Source of the DNA: Toxorhynchites rutilus septentrionalis
Taxonomy: Eukaryota > Arthropoda > Insecta > Diptera > Culicidae
Assembly: GCF_029784135.1 (NCBI RefSeq)
Contig: NC_073746.1
Location: 109,028,661-109,092,660 of the forward strand
Direction: 5' to 3'
Length of the DNA stretch: 64,000 nt
Numbering within the stretch: the stretch's first letter is position 1; each line of letters begins with the position of its first letter. A model generated the notes under the pieces. It was not told the origin of the DNA. It worked only from the letters and a program-made list of their open reading frames with translations, and ran no database searches. This document shows positions 22,587 to 32,695 of the stretch, piece after piece. The position numbers were made by a program, and so were the translations under genes.

Positions 22587-23735
22587 GGCCATATGAATAA
22601 AAACAAAATTCAGCTTTACTTTATCTGAATCGAGCAGTCGAGCAGTGAGATTGAGTTTTCACTACGTTTGGTATGAATAAAAATAACAAATCAGTATTTA
22701 CTACTCGAAAATGGAAGTTTACATGATTTCGTATGAATAAAACAGCATTTATCAGGTATTTACTTTGAAATAATCGAGTGTGCTCATGAGCATACTTTAC
22801 GTTTGAAAACACTTTAATTCGTTTTGATATCACATTCGATTTATATTTAATGCTGCTATCTTGCGCTTAAAGTTAAACAAGTTAAAATGTACTTCGAAGC
22901 GCCAAACGTTCCGTTTACACTAGTTTGTGGCATCGGTCCTGAATCTGCGAAATTCGGATTAACAAAACTTACGAACTACACAGAGGGGGAGATGACGACA
23001 ATTTTAAGCAACTGTACAGGTTAAGTCGTGAAATGGTAATTCTTTTTAGCAAGGCAGGAACCTCTCTACATAACTATGGAGTAACCATATGTGTTGAAAA
23101 ATATGCAAAAAACCAAATGTTTCCTGCTTTATGCTGGCGATCTCGGATTCTCTCCTAATTTCTTAAATTTTACTTAAAATCAGACTGGTATTGTTTTTTT
23201 ATCAACAGCGCTCCTCCTCCAGCACATCCACAAACACAGCCTCTATTTCTTCTTGTTTGGATTGGTTCTTCTCCTTTCTGGCGCGGCCTTTGCCTTCCGG
23301 TTGCTGGAAATCGACTACCTGATCAACTACCAATTCTGATCGATTTCTCGACAGACACCCCGACTGTAAGTTTAAGAATGCAACTTAGTATTTTTAGTAA
23401 CAATAAAAAAAACCCAACTTACCGTTGTATACCAGAATATATTCTCCAAGAGCCTCGATGTTTTAGTCGTCAAAATCATCGTAATTGCACTTTCTGTTCA
23501 ACAAAACAATCATATCACAAAACGGGCAAGCAAAGTGTCGTTTTGAAACCAAACCGAAACAATCAGCTGACAGATATTTGACAAAGTAAAAACTATGTTC
23601 GAAATTCGAACATGCCTTGAAATGAAATTAGTAAAGTTATTTTTTATTCATACTGATTCAAGTAAATACTATGAAAGGTTAACTTTACTTGGAAACGGGC
23701 AGAATAAGTAAACACTTTTTTTTATTCATACGGCC
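22587..23735. mobile_element. TIR element, copy 1 (TA duplication, 1149 bp)
   Basis: The left end GGCCATATGAATAAAAACAA and the right end read in reverse (GGCCGTATGAATAAAAAAAA) are inverted repeats flanked by TA (22585-22586, 23736-23737). Left (about 22587-22880) and right (about 23500-23735) portions match copy 2 at 33653-34628. The central 600 bp differ: copy 1 carries a unique segment with open frames and splice-like signals (see 22887-23339). Non-autonomous. Confidence 0.7.
22887..23339 (+). other. possible captured gene fragment inside TIR element
   Basis: Unique to copy 1. ATG 22887 (context GTTAAAATG) opens 44 codons ending at ACAG|GTTAAG (23019/23020), a good splice donor. A candidate acceptor TTTTATCAACAG ends at 23208, and joining there keeps phase and gives 43 further codons with a hydrophobic stretch (SLYFFLFGLVLLLSGAAFAF) to TGA 23337-23339. 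The opposite strand is also open over the second part (23202-23363, acidic/basic, ending DVLEEERC, after an acceptor-like CTTACAG), and one of these must be a shadow. No family recognised. Inference: gene-fragment capture, or remains of the element's own gene. Confidence 0.3.
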
Positions 23736-23738
23736 TAA

Positions 23739-23860
23739 GGGGCTGTCCACATACCACGTGGACAGAAAAAGCACGACTTTACACTCCCCCCTCTCCCTCC
23801 GTGGACAGGCGTGGACATTTTCATACCCCTCCACCTGTTGTCCACATGGACATTTTTGCT
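23739..23860. repeat. GTCCACGTGG-type MITE-like repeat, copy 1
   Basis: GGGGCTGTCCACATACCACG opens a C/T-rich segment containing GTGGACAnGCGTGGACA and ending near GTTGTCCACATGGACA. A second, inverted copy is at about 33530-33643. Each copy abuts a member of the TIR family above. Palindromic GTCCAC ends suggest a small DNA element; no coding capacity. Confidence 0.55.
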
Positions 23861-23933
23861 TATATAATTAGTATAATTGAGGTATTTCCTCACTGGATTG
23901 CGCTTACATTAAATTTTAATTCCATTTAAGTTT

Positions 23934-24822
23934 TTGACGTAGGACTACGTCTTTCATTTCTATACCGGGGTGTAAAATCAAAGTTTCGAAAACGAAAGCG
24001 TTACGCCGGAGACCGAGATTTTGAGCGTTAATAGCTCCTAAACAACTGAACGAAATGGTATGATAAACACTTCATTCGAAAGATAAAATGTCTACGCGTT
24101 CTATACTTGTGACTTTCTGATCCAAAAACTTGTTTCAATAGTCTTAAAATTGCTTTCAAAACATGCTATTGAAATCACCAATCGGTATATAAGCGAGCGC
24201 CGCTCGGAAATCCACTCAGTTCAAATTGAACAGCGATTGGAGCATGTTGTCGCTGTTGTGGTGAAGCTCTTCGTTTATCATGAAAGCGCGGATGAACGGT
24301 GTCACCAAGAGCCTGTTTGTGCACCTTAGGCCAGAAGGAAATCCATCAGGAGGAGAGTGATGCCACAAACGGTTCCCCGGGAAGATCTCGAAGCAGCCGC
24401 TACACACACACATACACGCGCGTAATTCTTTCCGTTTGGATGCCATTCAGCATCGAGAAAGATCCGGAAAATAATCTGCCAGTTCCCCTGGGAATTTAAA
24501 AATACATTCATGTGAAAGAGTTTATTTGAATGCTTTCTATCCATGTAACACTGTGACCAAATACATTTGGTTTTGTGATTTTTCAATCAATCGCAATTAA
24601 CAGGTTAGCTTCTGAAGATTATTCTTCCCCATCAGTAGGATATTTCCGTATCCAATATTGGATGCATAAAACCTTGTGCCTCCAACGTAACGCTCTCGTT
24701 TTCGAAGTCCCCCAATTATTCATTCATTCAGAATGAATTCAGATTCAACTTCAAACAAATGATCTCTAAATCAACGATAGTCCTACGTCACCCTTGCGGT
24801 TATACCATAGATATAACCCACT
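23934..24822. mobile_element. TTGACGTAGGACTA element with internal Pol II promoter
   Basis: The left end TTGACGTAGGACTA (23934) and the right TAGTCCTACGTCA (24778-24790) are inverted. A second inverted pair, CTTCGAAAACGAnAGCGTTA type, lies inside (near 23984 and about 24700). Beyond the right inverted repeat is a hairpin GGTTATACCATAGATATAACC-type segment. Partial copies occur at 45431-45710, 53885-53930 and 63844-64000. The interior holds a TATA/initiator pair. No protein recognised in either strand; the short frame 24216-24446 has no motif. Confidence 0.5.
24186..24220 (+). promoter_or_regulatory. core promoter: TATATAA plus initiator TCAGT
   Basis: TATATAA at 24186-24192, initiator TCAGT at 24216-24220; the first TATA base is 32 bp upstream of the presumed start A (24218), the standard arthropod spacing. 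The same arrangement (TATAAAT 45675-45681, TCAG 45703-45706, spacing 30) recurs in the related repeat at 45.4-45.7 kb, arguing against chance. Confidence 0.5.
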
Positions 24823-25486
24823 ACCTGTTTTTTTTTCAAATTTTACTAGCTGTACCCTGTCACGTTTTGGATATCTAGTATTCCAACATGGAAACGCGCA
24901 ATATGCAGTTGAACAATCCGCACCCGATTTTACATCACACAATTCCAAAGATTGATCTTGAGCAACGCCAAACGAATAAAACTAAATGGATTTAAAATCA
25001 TTAACGGATACAATTTTAGTTCACGATTTTTTAAACAGTTGCAAAAAAAAATGTGTAGCTACCACATAGAATACGTATTTAATACTAGAAAGTTGATTTA
25101 GGCTCACAGCTTTACTCCAGAAGTGTGCTTATTCCATCTGAAAATCTTAAAGCTTCCTGAGGGGTTGGCAGTAGCAACAACAATCCTTGAAGTGAATTTT
25201 ATATTGTGTCATAATATGAGCTCCATCAGTGGCGAGCTTTTCGAGTTCATGAAGCGCACAAAATCAAACAGAACAATTCTATATGCATAGTTTTTTTTCA
25301 ATTAAAAAAAATTCAAGAAAAGAAAAGATGGAATAGAGACCGTGCACTGATATCTAAAGATCTTCATTTTATGAAACATTGAGGAATAAAGGGTCGGAAG
25401 GGAATAAAGGGGACATTGCAAGAAAAGATAAGACGTTTGCTTTCAAAGTTTCTATAATTTTTAAAAATATATTCACAGTAACAATT

Positions 25487-25764
25487 CAATCAACGTGATT
25501 ATTTCGCTTTTATTTGATTCATAGAAAGTTTCAGTAGAACTATTTTCTACAGAGGTATTCTCTATCGAATGATCCGTTTATCCTTTAATTTTGAATCATG
25601 AATATTTCATGGAATAATGAACGCACCGCAAAACGATGGCAAATCCAATCAACCTGATTATTTCGCTTTCATTTGATTCATGGAAAGTTTCAGTAGAACT
25701 ATTTTCTACAGAGGTATTCTCTATTGAATAATCCGTTTATCCTTTTATTTTGAATCATGAATAT
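25487..25764. repeat. tandem duplication, period 159 bp
   Basis: CAATCAACGTGATTATTTCG begins at 25487 and a near copy at 25646; both continue through TTTGATTCATnGAAAGTTTC and AGAGGTATTCTCTAT to GAATCATGAATAT. Two units with about 90% identity by eye. No other feature recognised between 24.8 and 26.8 kb. Confidence 0.7.
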
Positions 25765-26811
25765 AATAGTTCCGGGAATTTTCAGAGGGTACTTATAGTG
25801 TATTAGAAATATTTTCAATTTATATATTTTAATTTTTCAACTGCTTCAACTTTCAACTGGACCATTTTTCATTGAGTGTCTAGATGGCTCTCAAAATGCT
25901 CGCGGTGAAAAACTACCACCCCTATTCTATATTTCGATCGATTCGAAATATTTAGATCGACTTGATAAAATTCCGTTCTGTATTCCGTTCAAGTTGTTTT
26001 TGCATTTCGTTCGATCTGCTTCTCTTCGAACATTAAATGGACAAAAAAATAGGGTATGCTAAATTATATCTCGAACGAAATGATGGTTACGAACGGAATG
26101 CAAATCCGGAGGAATGCAGAATCGGTGTATACATCAGAAAACTCACGACACATTGATTTTTTTACTAAACTTGCCCGAAAAGTTATTTGTATTGCTCTTT
26201 GGTTTTCCTCCGCTAAAATTCTTATCAAAACATCACTTATCAAATTCAAAAGAGAAATTCAACGCCAAATTAATCAATCGCTGCCCCGATCCTACCCATT
26301 TTTTAAAAATTTGTACATTTTTGGTTTGAAATCCGCTGCTCGATTGAAATAAGTTTTTGAGAAATCAATTAATTTAATAGAAAGTTAATTGATTCTTCAA
26401 AAACATGAAGAAATGTTAAACCCATTTCAGGCCAAGCGTTCGAAAAATCAAACAGCAACATTGATTATTTTTCATGGCTTGGGAAAGCTACCAGATGGTA
26501 TTAGGTATCACTTACCATCAATTTCATTCGATTTTGTATAACTTTATCGGACAATAAATTCGGATTATAGCAACTATGGGCGAAAAGTACATAACCTTAC
26601 ATAACCTAATAAAAAAACAAAACCTTCTAAAATGCAAAAATATGTGTTTCTATAACGCTAATAATCAAAATTACAAAATGGAGTTCGTTAAAAAAATAAT
26701 TTTTACAGCTTGGTCGTTAATGGGTTAAACTGCTGAGAAAACTTTCTCATAAATTAAATAGAATATCGGAAACTATTATATCTGTTTGAAATATTGCTAT
26801 ATATAAGTTGT

Positions 26812-27063
26812 AAGGTAGCTGATCCGAAATATTTCAGGTGATAGAGGATCGTATTTGATGAAAAAAATCTTCCACGCTTATGATCAAATCTCATCTACGA
26901 AAGTATTATTGAACTTTTCCTTGAGACCGTTTTTTTACCTTAAACTGACTATAATTCAAAAATTACGCTGCTTAGCACGATTGAATTGCTTCCATTTGAG
27001 AAAATTGTGCATAAATTATGTTGTGAATCATTTAAATTTTTGCAAGATAAAAAGAAGGATAAC
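26812..27063. repeat. left arm of an old inverted repeat split by the I-type retrotransposon
   Basis: AGGTAGCTGATCCGAAATAT and following sequence match, in reverse complement, about 33225-33470 (for example GATAGAGGATCnTATTTGATG). Identity is moderate with indels. Before the retrotransposon landed at 27075 the two arms would have been separated by only about 150 bp. Confidence 0.55.
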
Positions 27064-27072
27064 AGTGTAGTG

Positions 27073-27106
27073 TCATTCGTCTTCCTAAGTTCGAAGCCGC
27101 CGGACG
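27073..27106 (+). promoter_or_regulatory. internal Pol II promoter: initiator plus DPE
   Basis: TCATTC (27073-27078) fits the initiator TCAKTY with start A at 27075. GGACG at 27102-27106 fits the DPE consensus RGWYV at exactly +28 to +32. Initiator/DPE promoters at the 5' end are known from jockey, F and I elements of Drosophila. A start at the element's first base lets the full RNA be copied. Confidence 0.6.
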
Positions 27107-27498
27107 CATATATTTCGTGATCGTGTATCGTTGAAGTGATACCGTTATTCTCGTGACTGGTCAAGTGATTGTGCGCAATAACGGGATTCCCTAGATTGTA
27201 GCTGGATTGCATTGAAGCGGACACAACAAGCAGGAGGAAGAAGGCCTGCAGCGCGGGCGCTGTGTGCTGTGTGCTGGTGAATTTATCGCCTCTCGTCATC
27301 GACACCATTATCGTGCTGTGGTGCGATACACCGGTTCAGCTGCACCGAAGGATTGATACGCGTTGGAGATTATCCGCATTGGTGTGGTGTGCATTATAAG
27401 TATCAATAATTTTATTAGGTTAAGTTTATTAGCTTTAGAAAGAAAAAACAAACAAAAAATTGAAAAATTAACTAAAAAGTGTACATCTGCCACTTTAA

Positions 27499-29064
27499 AT
27501 GGCAGATGAAGAAGGAACCGTTGACATGGAGATTGAATCCACTGTCTACCCCTCCATATCTACGGGAGCTGGAAAGTCGCTTAAACGCGTTCCCCCCTCG
27601 GATGTCTCTTTAGAGGGAGAGTTAAGTCACCTAAACAAGCCCCCCTCAAGAAAATTTGCAAACCTTTCCTCTTCACCCCCTCAATCTCCTGCTCCCGCTT
27701 CCGATCAACTCCCGAACTTGCCTCCCAGCCCTACTGTTCCTGATCCCGCTCAACAATCGACCTCGTCCCCCTCAGTTGTTTCCTCTCCTCGTGTCAAGGT
27801 CTATCCAGAAGATTCACCTGGATCTGGCCCATGGGTTGTTTTCTTCCGGCCCAAACCAAAAGGAAAATCTCTAAATGTCATTCAAATTTCTAAAGATCTG
27901 GCAAGATATTATTCCTCCGTGGTCGAAATTAGAAAGGCTAGACCGAACAAACTGCGTGTTGTCGTGGCTAATCGGAAGCACGCTAACGATATTGTTGTCG
28001 ACAATCGCTTTGTAATAGAATATCGCGTATATGTGCCCTGCCATAACGTAGAAATTGCGGGGGTGATTACAGAAACGGGTCTGACGAGCGAAATAATAAA
28101 AGAGGGAGATGGCAGATTTAAACAGCTCCCTTTGAAGCAAATTAAAATATTGGACTGCCAGCAACTAGGAAAAGTTTCCCAGAATGGGGAAGAAAAAAAA
28201 TTCACGCCGTCCAACTCGTTTCGAGTAACTTTTGCTGGTTCCGCCCTCCCTGACTACGTTATGGTGGATAAATTAAGGCTTCCAGTGCGACTCTTCGTGC
28301 CAAAGCCCATGACTTGCAACAAATGCAAGTCAGTTGGTCATACAGCAGATTATTGCGCCAACAAGGAGCGCTGTGCCACTTGCGGAGAGCAACATGAGGG
28401 GAAATCCTGCAGTGCGACTGAGCATAAATGTCCATATTGCGGGGGATCCCCACATGAGCTCTCAGCTTGTGAAACTTACAAGAGTCGCTGGGATAAACAG
28501 AAGCGCTCTTTGAAGGAACGCTCGAAGCGCACTTTTGCGGAAATTTTGAAGGGCGCTTCTCCACTGGCTCAAGAGCAACAACCAATCAACACACATAATG
28601 TTTTCGCTACGTTGCCTGTTGACGAAATAGAAGCGGACACAGCTAGCGGGGGCACAACGGTTATTTCCAAAGGGAATCCCCGGCGCAAAAATGTGACCAC
28701 TCCCAAAGTTCAAGGACAAGTCCCTCCGGTGATACCCCCTGTTAGCTTGCCTAAAAAATCGAGTGCAGCGGACAAGCAAAATCAGGTTCCCCCTGGTTTC
28801 CGTGGGAATAGTTCATCTTCGAACGACCCAGCACCCGAGGGGACATCAAAAACCCCAACTGTCCCTATTTTTCCGTCCAGCTCAACTTCCCAATCGGGAT
28901 TTATAAAGTTGTCTGACCTTTTGGATCAAATCTTCAAGTGTTTTAATGTTTCCGACTCCATCAGAACCATTGTCATCTCAATGCTTCCAGTATTAAAGAC
29001 AATTTTGCAACAATTGATGCAAACATGGCCCCTCCTTGCAATGATTATCTCTCTTGATGTCTAA
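27499..29064 (+). CDS. ORF1: Gag-like RNA-binding protein with triple zinc knuckle
   Basis: 521 residues from ATG 27499 (context TTTAAATGG). The N-terminal 110 residues are Pro/Ser-rich and low complexity. A folded, RRM-like region (about 115-270; GPWVVFFRPK, RLPVRLFVPK) follows. The zinc-knuckle cluster begins near residue 273: CNKCKSVGHTADYC, CATCGEQHEGKSC and CPYCGGSPHELSAC. The C-terminal 190 residues are basic, then Pro/Ser/Thr-rich, ending in a hydrophobic helix. Such proteins coat element RNA and deliver it to chromatin with ORF2. Its stop TAA (29062-29064) lies inside the ORF2 start, an 8-nt overlap (ATGTCTAA) fitting termination-coupled reinitiation. Confidence 0.87.
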   Translation: MADEEGTVDMEIESTVYPSISTGAGKSLKRVPPSDVSLEGELSHLNKPPSRKFANLSSSPPQSPAPASDQLPNLPPSPTVPDPAQQSTSSPSVVSSPRVKVYPEDSPGSGPWVVFFRPKPKGKSLNVIQISKDLARYYSSVVEIRKARPNKLRVVVANRKHANDIVVDNRFVIEYRVYVPCHNVEIAGVITETGLTSEIIKEGDGRFKQLPLKQIKILDCQQLGKVSQNGEEKKFTPSNSFRVTFAGSALPDYVMVDKLRLPVRLFVPKPMTCNKCKSVGHTADYCANKERCATCGEQHEGKSCSATEHKCPYCGGSPHELSACETYKSRWDKQKRSLKERSKRTFAEILKGASPLAQEQQPINTHNVFATLPVDEIEADTASGGTTVISKGNPRRKNVTTPKVQGQVPPVIPPVSLPKKSSAADKQNQVPPGFRGNSSSSNDPAPEGTSKTPTVPIFPSSSTSQSGFIKLSDLLDQIFKCFNVSDSIRTIVISMLPVLKTILQQLMQTWPLLAMIISLDV

Positions 29065-32000
29065 TTTAAATAGAGAGGTCGGAGATATCACTGTTTTACA
29101 GTGGAATTGTCGTAGTCTTACCCCTAAATTGGATACATTCAAATTTCTAATTCATAAAGTCAATTGTGATGTTTTTGCACTGTCCGAAACCTGGCTCTCT
29201 TCTCAAAATGATCTCTCTTTCCACGATTTTAATACAATACGCTTGGACCGCGATGACAGATACGGAGGGGTACTATTGGGGATCAATAAGTGTCACTCTT
29301 TTTTTAGAATTGACCTTCCACCTATTGGAGGGATCGAAGCTGTTGCCTGTCATGCAAACATCAGAGGCAAAGACCTTTGTATAGTCAGCTTGTATTGGCC
29401 TCCGAGATCTGCGGTTAGCCGCAAGCAACTTGTTGACATGTGCTCACTCCTTCCTGAGCCACGATTGATCTTGGGAGACTTCAACTCTCACGGAACTGCC
29501 TGGGGGGAACAGTACGACGACAATCGTTCATCGTTGATATATGACCTTTGTAACAGCTTCAATATGACCGTTTTGAACACTGGGGAAACAACACGTGTAC
29601 CTAAACCTCCTGCTAACCCAAGTGCTCTTGACCTCTCGCTTTGCTCGAATTCACTATCGTTAGATTGCAAGTGGAATGTAATCCAGGATCCCAACGGTAG
29701 TGATCACTTGCCAATCGAAATTTCCATCACCATTGGGTCGAATTCTTCTGAATCTATAAACATGGCATATGACCTCACAAGACACATTGACTGGAAAAAA
29801 TATGCGGACGCGATTGCTCTAGCCATCAATTCCAAAGATGGTTTACCTCCATTGGAGGAGTATAACTTCCTTTCTCGTTTGATCTATGACAGCGCGGTTC
29901 GCGCTCAAACGAAACCCATCCCAGGTTCCACTATTCGTCGAAGGCCTCCCAATCCATGGTGGGATAGCCAATGTTCCAAGCTTTATCAGGATAAATCGAA
30001 TGCATTTAAAGCTTTTCGGAAAAGTGGAACCATTGAGAATTTTCAAACGTATTTATCCCTTGAAAATCAATTTAAAAACTTGATCAAAGGGAAAAAACGT
30101 GCTTATTGGCGAAATTTCGTGGGAGGTCTGTCACGAGAAACGTCAATGAAAAAATTATGGAAAGTGGCTCGAAACATGAGAAATCGCTCTTCAACGAATG
30201 AAAGCGAGGAATATTCACATCGATGGATTTTAAATTTTGCACGGAAGGTTTGTCCCGATTCCGTTCCTGTACAAAAAATTGTTCGAGATATTTCACAAGA
30301 TAGGTGCGATCTTGATTCCGAGTTTTCGATGGTAGAATTCTCTCTTGCTCTCCTTTCATGTAACAATTCTGCGCCGGGATCGGATAGAATTAAGTTCAAC
30401 TTGCTGAAAAACCTCCCTGATGTGGCGAAACATCGCTTGTTGAATTTATTCAATCGGTTTATGGAGCATAATATTGTTCCAGATGATTGGAGACAAGTAC
30501 GAGTTATAGCTATTAAAAAACCCGGAAAGCCCGCGTCCGACTTCAATTCGTACCGCCCAATAGCAATGCTGTCTTGTATACGGAAATTGTTGGAGAAAAT
30601 GATCTTGTTTCGCCTTGATCGTTGGGTTGAAACGAATGGCTTACTCTCAGATACACAATATGGGTTCCGCAGGGGCAAGGGGACGAATGATTGTCTTGCG
30701 TTGCTTTCTTCAGAAATTCAAATGGCTTACGCCGGAAAAAAACAAATGGCTTCAGTATTCTTGGACATAAAGGGGGCGTTTGATTCTGTTTCAATAGAGG
30801 TTTTGTCAGACAAATTACACTTTCGGGGTCTGCCGCCTCTATTGAATAATATGTTATATAACTTGCTTTGTGAGAAACATTTGAACTTTTCTCACGGAGA
30901 TTCGGCAGTAAGTCGGTTCTCTTACATGGGCCTCCCCCAGGGCTCATGTTTAAGCCCCCTTTTGTACAACTTCTATGTAAGCGACATCGACAATTGCCTT
31001 ACACAAAATTGCAGCCTAAGACAACTTGCAGATGATGGAGTGGTGTCTGTCGTAGGATCAAACGAAACCTGGGTCATTGGGCTAGGGATCGAATTCTCCA
31101 CGGAGAAAACAGAGATGGTGGTTTTTTCTAGGAAGCATAGACCAGCAAAACCAAAGCTTCAACTTTTGGGTAAACCGATCACTCATGCTATGTTATTCAA
31201 GTATCTTGGGGTATGGTTCGACTCCAAATGTACTTGGGGGGCCCATATTAGGTATCTGAGTAAAAAATGTCAACAAAGAATAAACTTTCTCCGTACAATT
31301 ACCGGCACCTGGTGGGGAGCCCATCCCGAAGATCTTATAATGTTGTATCGAACAACTATTCTCTCAGTGATGGAGTATGGCAGTTTCTGTTTTCAATCAG
31401 TTGCCAAAACACACCTCATTAAACTCGAGCGAATTCAGTATCTTTGTCTCCGTATTGCGTTGGGATGTATGCCCTCAACGCATACCATGAGTCTCGAGGT
31501 TTTGGCAGGCCTACTCCCACTAAAAGATCGCTTCAATTTATTATCTCTTCGGTTCCTCATCCGGTGTAAGGTCATGAACCCATTGGTGATCGGAAATTTT
31601 GAGCAGCTGATCGAGCTAAATTTTCATTCTGGATTCATGAGCTCATATCATGAATTCGTCTCCATGCAGGTTGATCCTTCTTCGTATATTCCCAACCGTG
31701 TTTGTTTTCCTGACTACATCAATTCCTCTGTACATTTTGATCTGTCCATGAAGCAGGATATCCATGGAATTCCAGATTATCATCGATCGGGGATCGTTCC
31801 TACGATTTTCGAAGCAAAGTATGGGCGTGTCAATTGTGATAATATGTACTTTACTGATGGGTCCTCTATGAATGAGTCCACAGGATTTGGAGTGTTCAAC
31901 AATTTTTTTAGCACCTCACACAGTCTTCAGTATCCTTGCTCAGTGTATATTGCTGAATTGGCAGCAATACACTGGGCGCTGGACAGCGTCGCCTCACGAC

Positions 32001-32695
32001 CTGTTGAACACTATTACATTGTAACAGATAGTCTTAGCTCTGTTGAAGCTATCCGTTCAGTGAGGCCGGAAAAGCACTCGCCGTACTTCCTTGAGAGAAT
32101 ACGAGAAATTTTGAGTGCTTTATCCAGACGCTGTTATGTCATTACCTTTGTCTGGGTCCCTTCACATTGCTCAATTCCGGGTAATGAGAGGGCTGACTCA
32201 TTAGCAAAGGTAGGTGCAATTGAAGGCGAAATTTATCAGCGTCAAATCGCCTTCAATGAATTTTATTCTTTAGTTCGTAAAAATACCATCGTTAACTGGC
32301 AACGCAAATGGAACGAAGATGAATTGGGCCGGTGGCTCCACTCAATTATCCCTAAGGTTAGCCTCAAACCATGGTTCAAAAGTCTGGACTTGAGTCGGGA
32401 CTTTATTCGCACCTTCTCCCGACTCATGTCCAATCACTGTTCGTTAAACGCGCTACTCTTTCGTTTTGATCTTGCCGACAGCAATATCTGTGCCTGCGGC
32501 CAAGGTTACCACGACGTCGAACACGTTGTTTGGTCGTGCGAGGAGTATCTTGTTGCCAGATCGAATTTAGAAAACTCTCTTCGGGCTAGAGGAAGGCAGC
32601 CCAATGTGCCGGTGAGAGATGTGTTGGCTGGTTTAGACCTTGATTACATGTCCCAAATATATGTCTTCCTAAAAGTTATCGATCTTCGTGTCTGA
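29057..32695 (+). CDS. ORF2: endonuclease, reverse transcriptase and RNase H
   Basis: 1212 residues from ATG 29057 (a TTG one codon earlier was not used). Endonuclease motifs: QWNCRSL, SETWLS, LGDFNSHG, SDHLPI (first 230 residues). RT: FLDIKGAFDSVS near 569, LPQGSCLSPLLYNFY near 625, and QLADDGVVSV near 655, where LADD replaces the common YADD/FADD. RNase H from about 928: FTDGSS, AELAAIHWAL, VTDSLSS and HCSIPGNERADSLAK, the four acidic positions plus the His loop. The C-terminal knuckle CACGQGYHDVEHVVWSC follows. The enzyme nicks target DNA, primes reverse transcription and can remove the RNA strand. The stretch between ADD and GIEFSTEKTEM looks about 15-20 residues shorter than in relatives as I remember them, so an in-frame deletion may impair this copy. 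Confidence 0.88.
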   Translation: MSNLNREVGDITVLQWNCRSLTPKLDTFKFLIHKVNCDVFALSETWLSSQNDLSFHDFNTIRLDRDDRYGGVLLGINKCHSFFRIDLPPIGGIEAVACHANIRGKDLCIVSLYWPPRSAVSRKQLVDMCSLLPEPRLILGDFNSHGTAWGEQYDDNRSSLIYDLCNSFNMTVLNTGETTRVPKPPANPSALDLSLCSNSLSLDCKWNVIQDPNGSDHLPIEISITIGSNSSESINMAYDLTRHIDWKKYADAIALAINSKDGLPPLEEYNFLSRLIYDSAVRAQTKPIPGSTIRRRPPNPWWDSQCSKLYQDKSNAFKAFRKSGTIENFQTYLSLENQFKNLIKGKKRAYWRNFVGGLSRETSMKKLWKVARNMRNRSSTNESEEYSHRWILNFARKVCPDSVPVQKIVRDISQDRCDLDSEFSMVEFSLALLSCNNSAPGSDRIKFNLLKNLPDVAKHRLLNLFNRFMEHNIVPDDWRQVRVIAIKKPGKPASDFNSYRPIAMLSCIRKLLEKMILFRLDRWVETNGLLSDTQYGFRRGKGTNDCLALLSSEIQMAYAGKKQMASVFLDIKGAFDSVSIEVLSDKLHFRGLPPLLNNMLYNLLCEKHLNFSHGDSAVSRFSYMGLPQGSCLSPLLYNFYVSDIDNCLTQNCSLRQLADDGVVSVVGSNETWVIGLGIEFSTEKTEMVVFSRKHRPAKPKLQLLGKPITHAMLFKYLGVWFDSKCTWGAHIRYLSKKCQQRINFLRTITGTWWGAHPEDLIMLYRTTILSVMEYGSFCFQSVAKTHLIKLERIQYLCLRIALGCMPSTHTMSLEVLAGLLPLKDRFNLLSLRFLIRCKVMNPLVIGNFEQLIELNFHSGFMSSYHEFVSMQVDPSSYIPNRVCFPDYINSSVHFDLSMKQDIHGIPDYHRSGIVPTIFEAKYGRVNCDNMYFTDGSSMNESTGFGVFNNFFSTSHSLQYPCSVYIAELAAIHWALDSVASRPVEHYYIVTDSLSSVEAIRSVRPEKHSPYFLERIREILSALSRRCYVITFVWVPSHCSIPGNERADSLAKVGAIEGEIYQRQIAFNEFYSLVRKNTIVNWQRKWNEDELGRWLHSIIPKVSLKPWFKSLDLSRDFIRTFSRLMSNHCSLNALLFRFDLADSNICACGQGYHDVEHVVWSCEEYLVARSNLENSLRARGRQPNVPVRDVLAGLDLDYMSQIYVFLKVIDLRV

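Noticed and set aside
30103..30678. 191-codon minus-strand frame
   Set aside because: Antisense to ORF2 of the I-type element; no motif.
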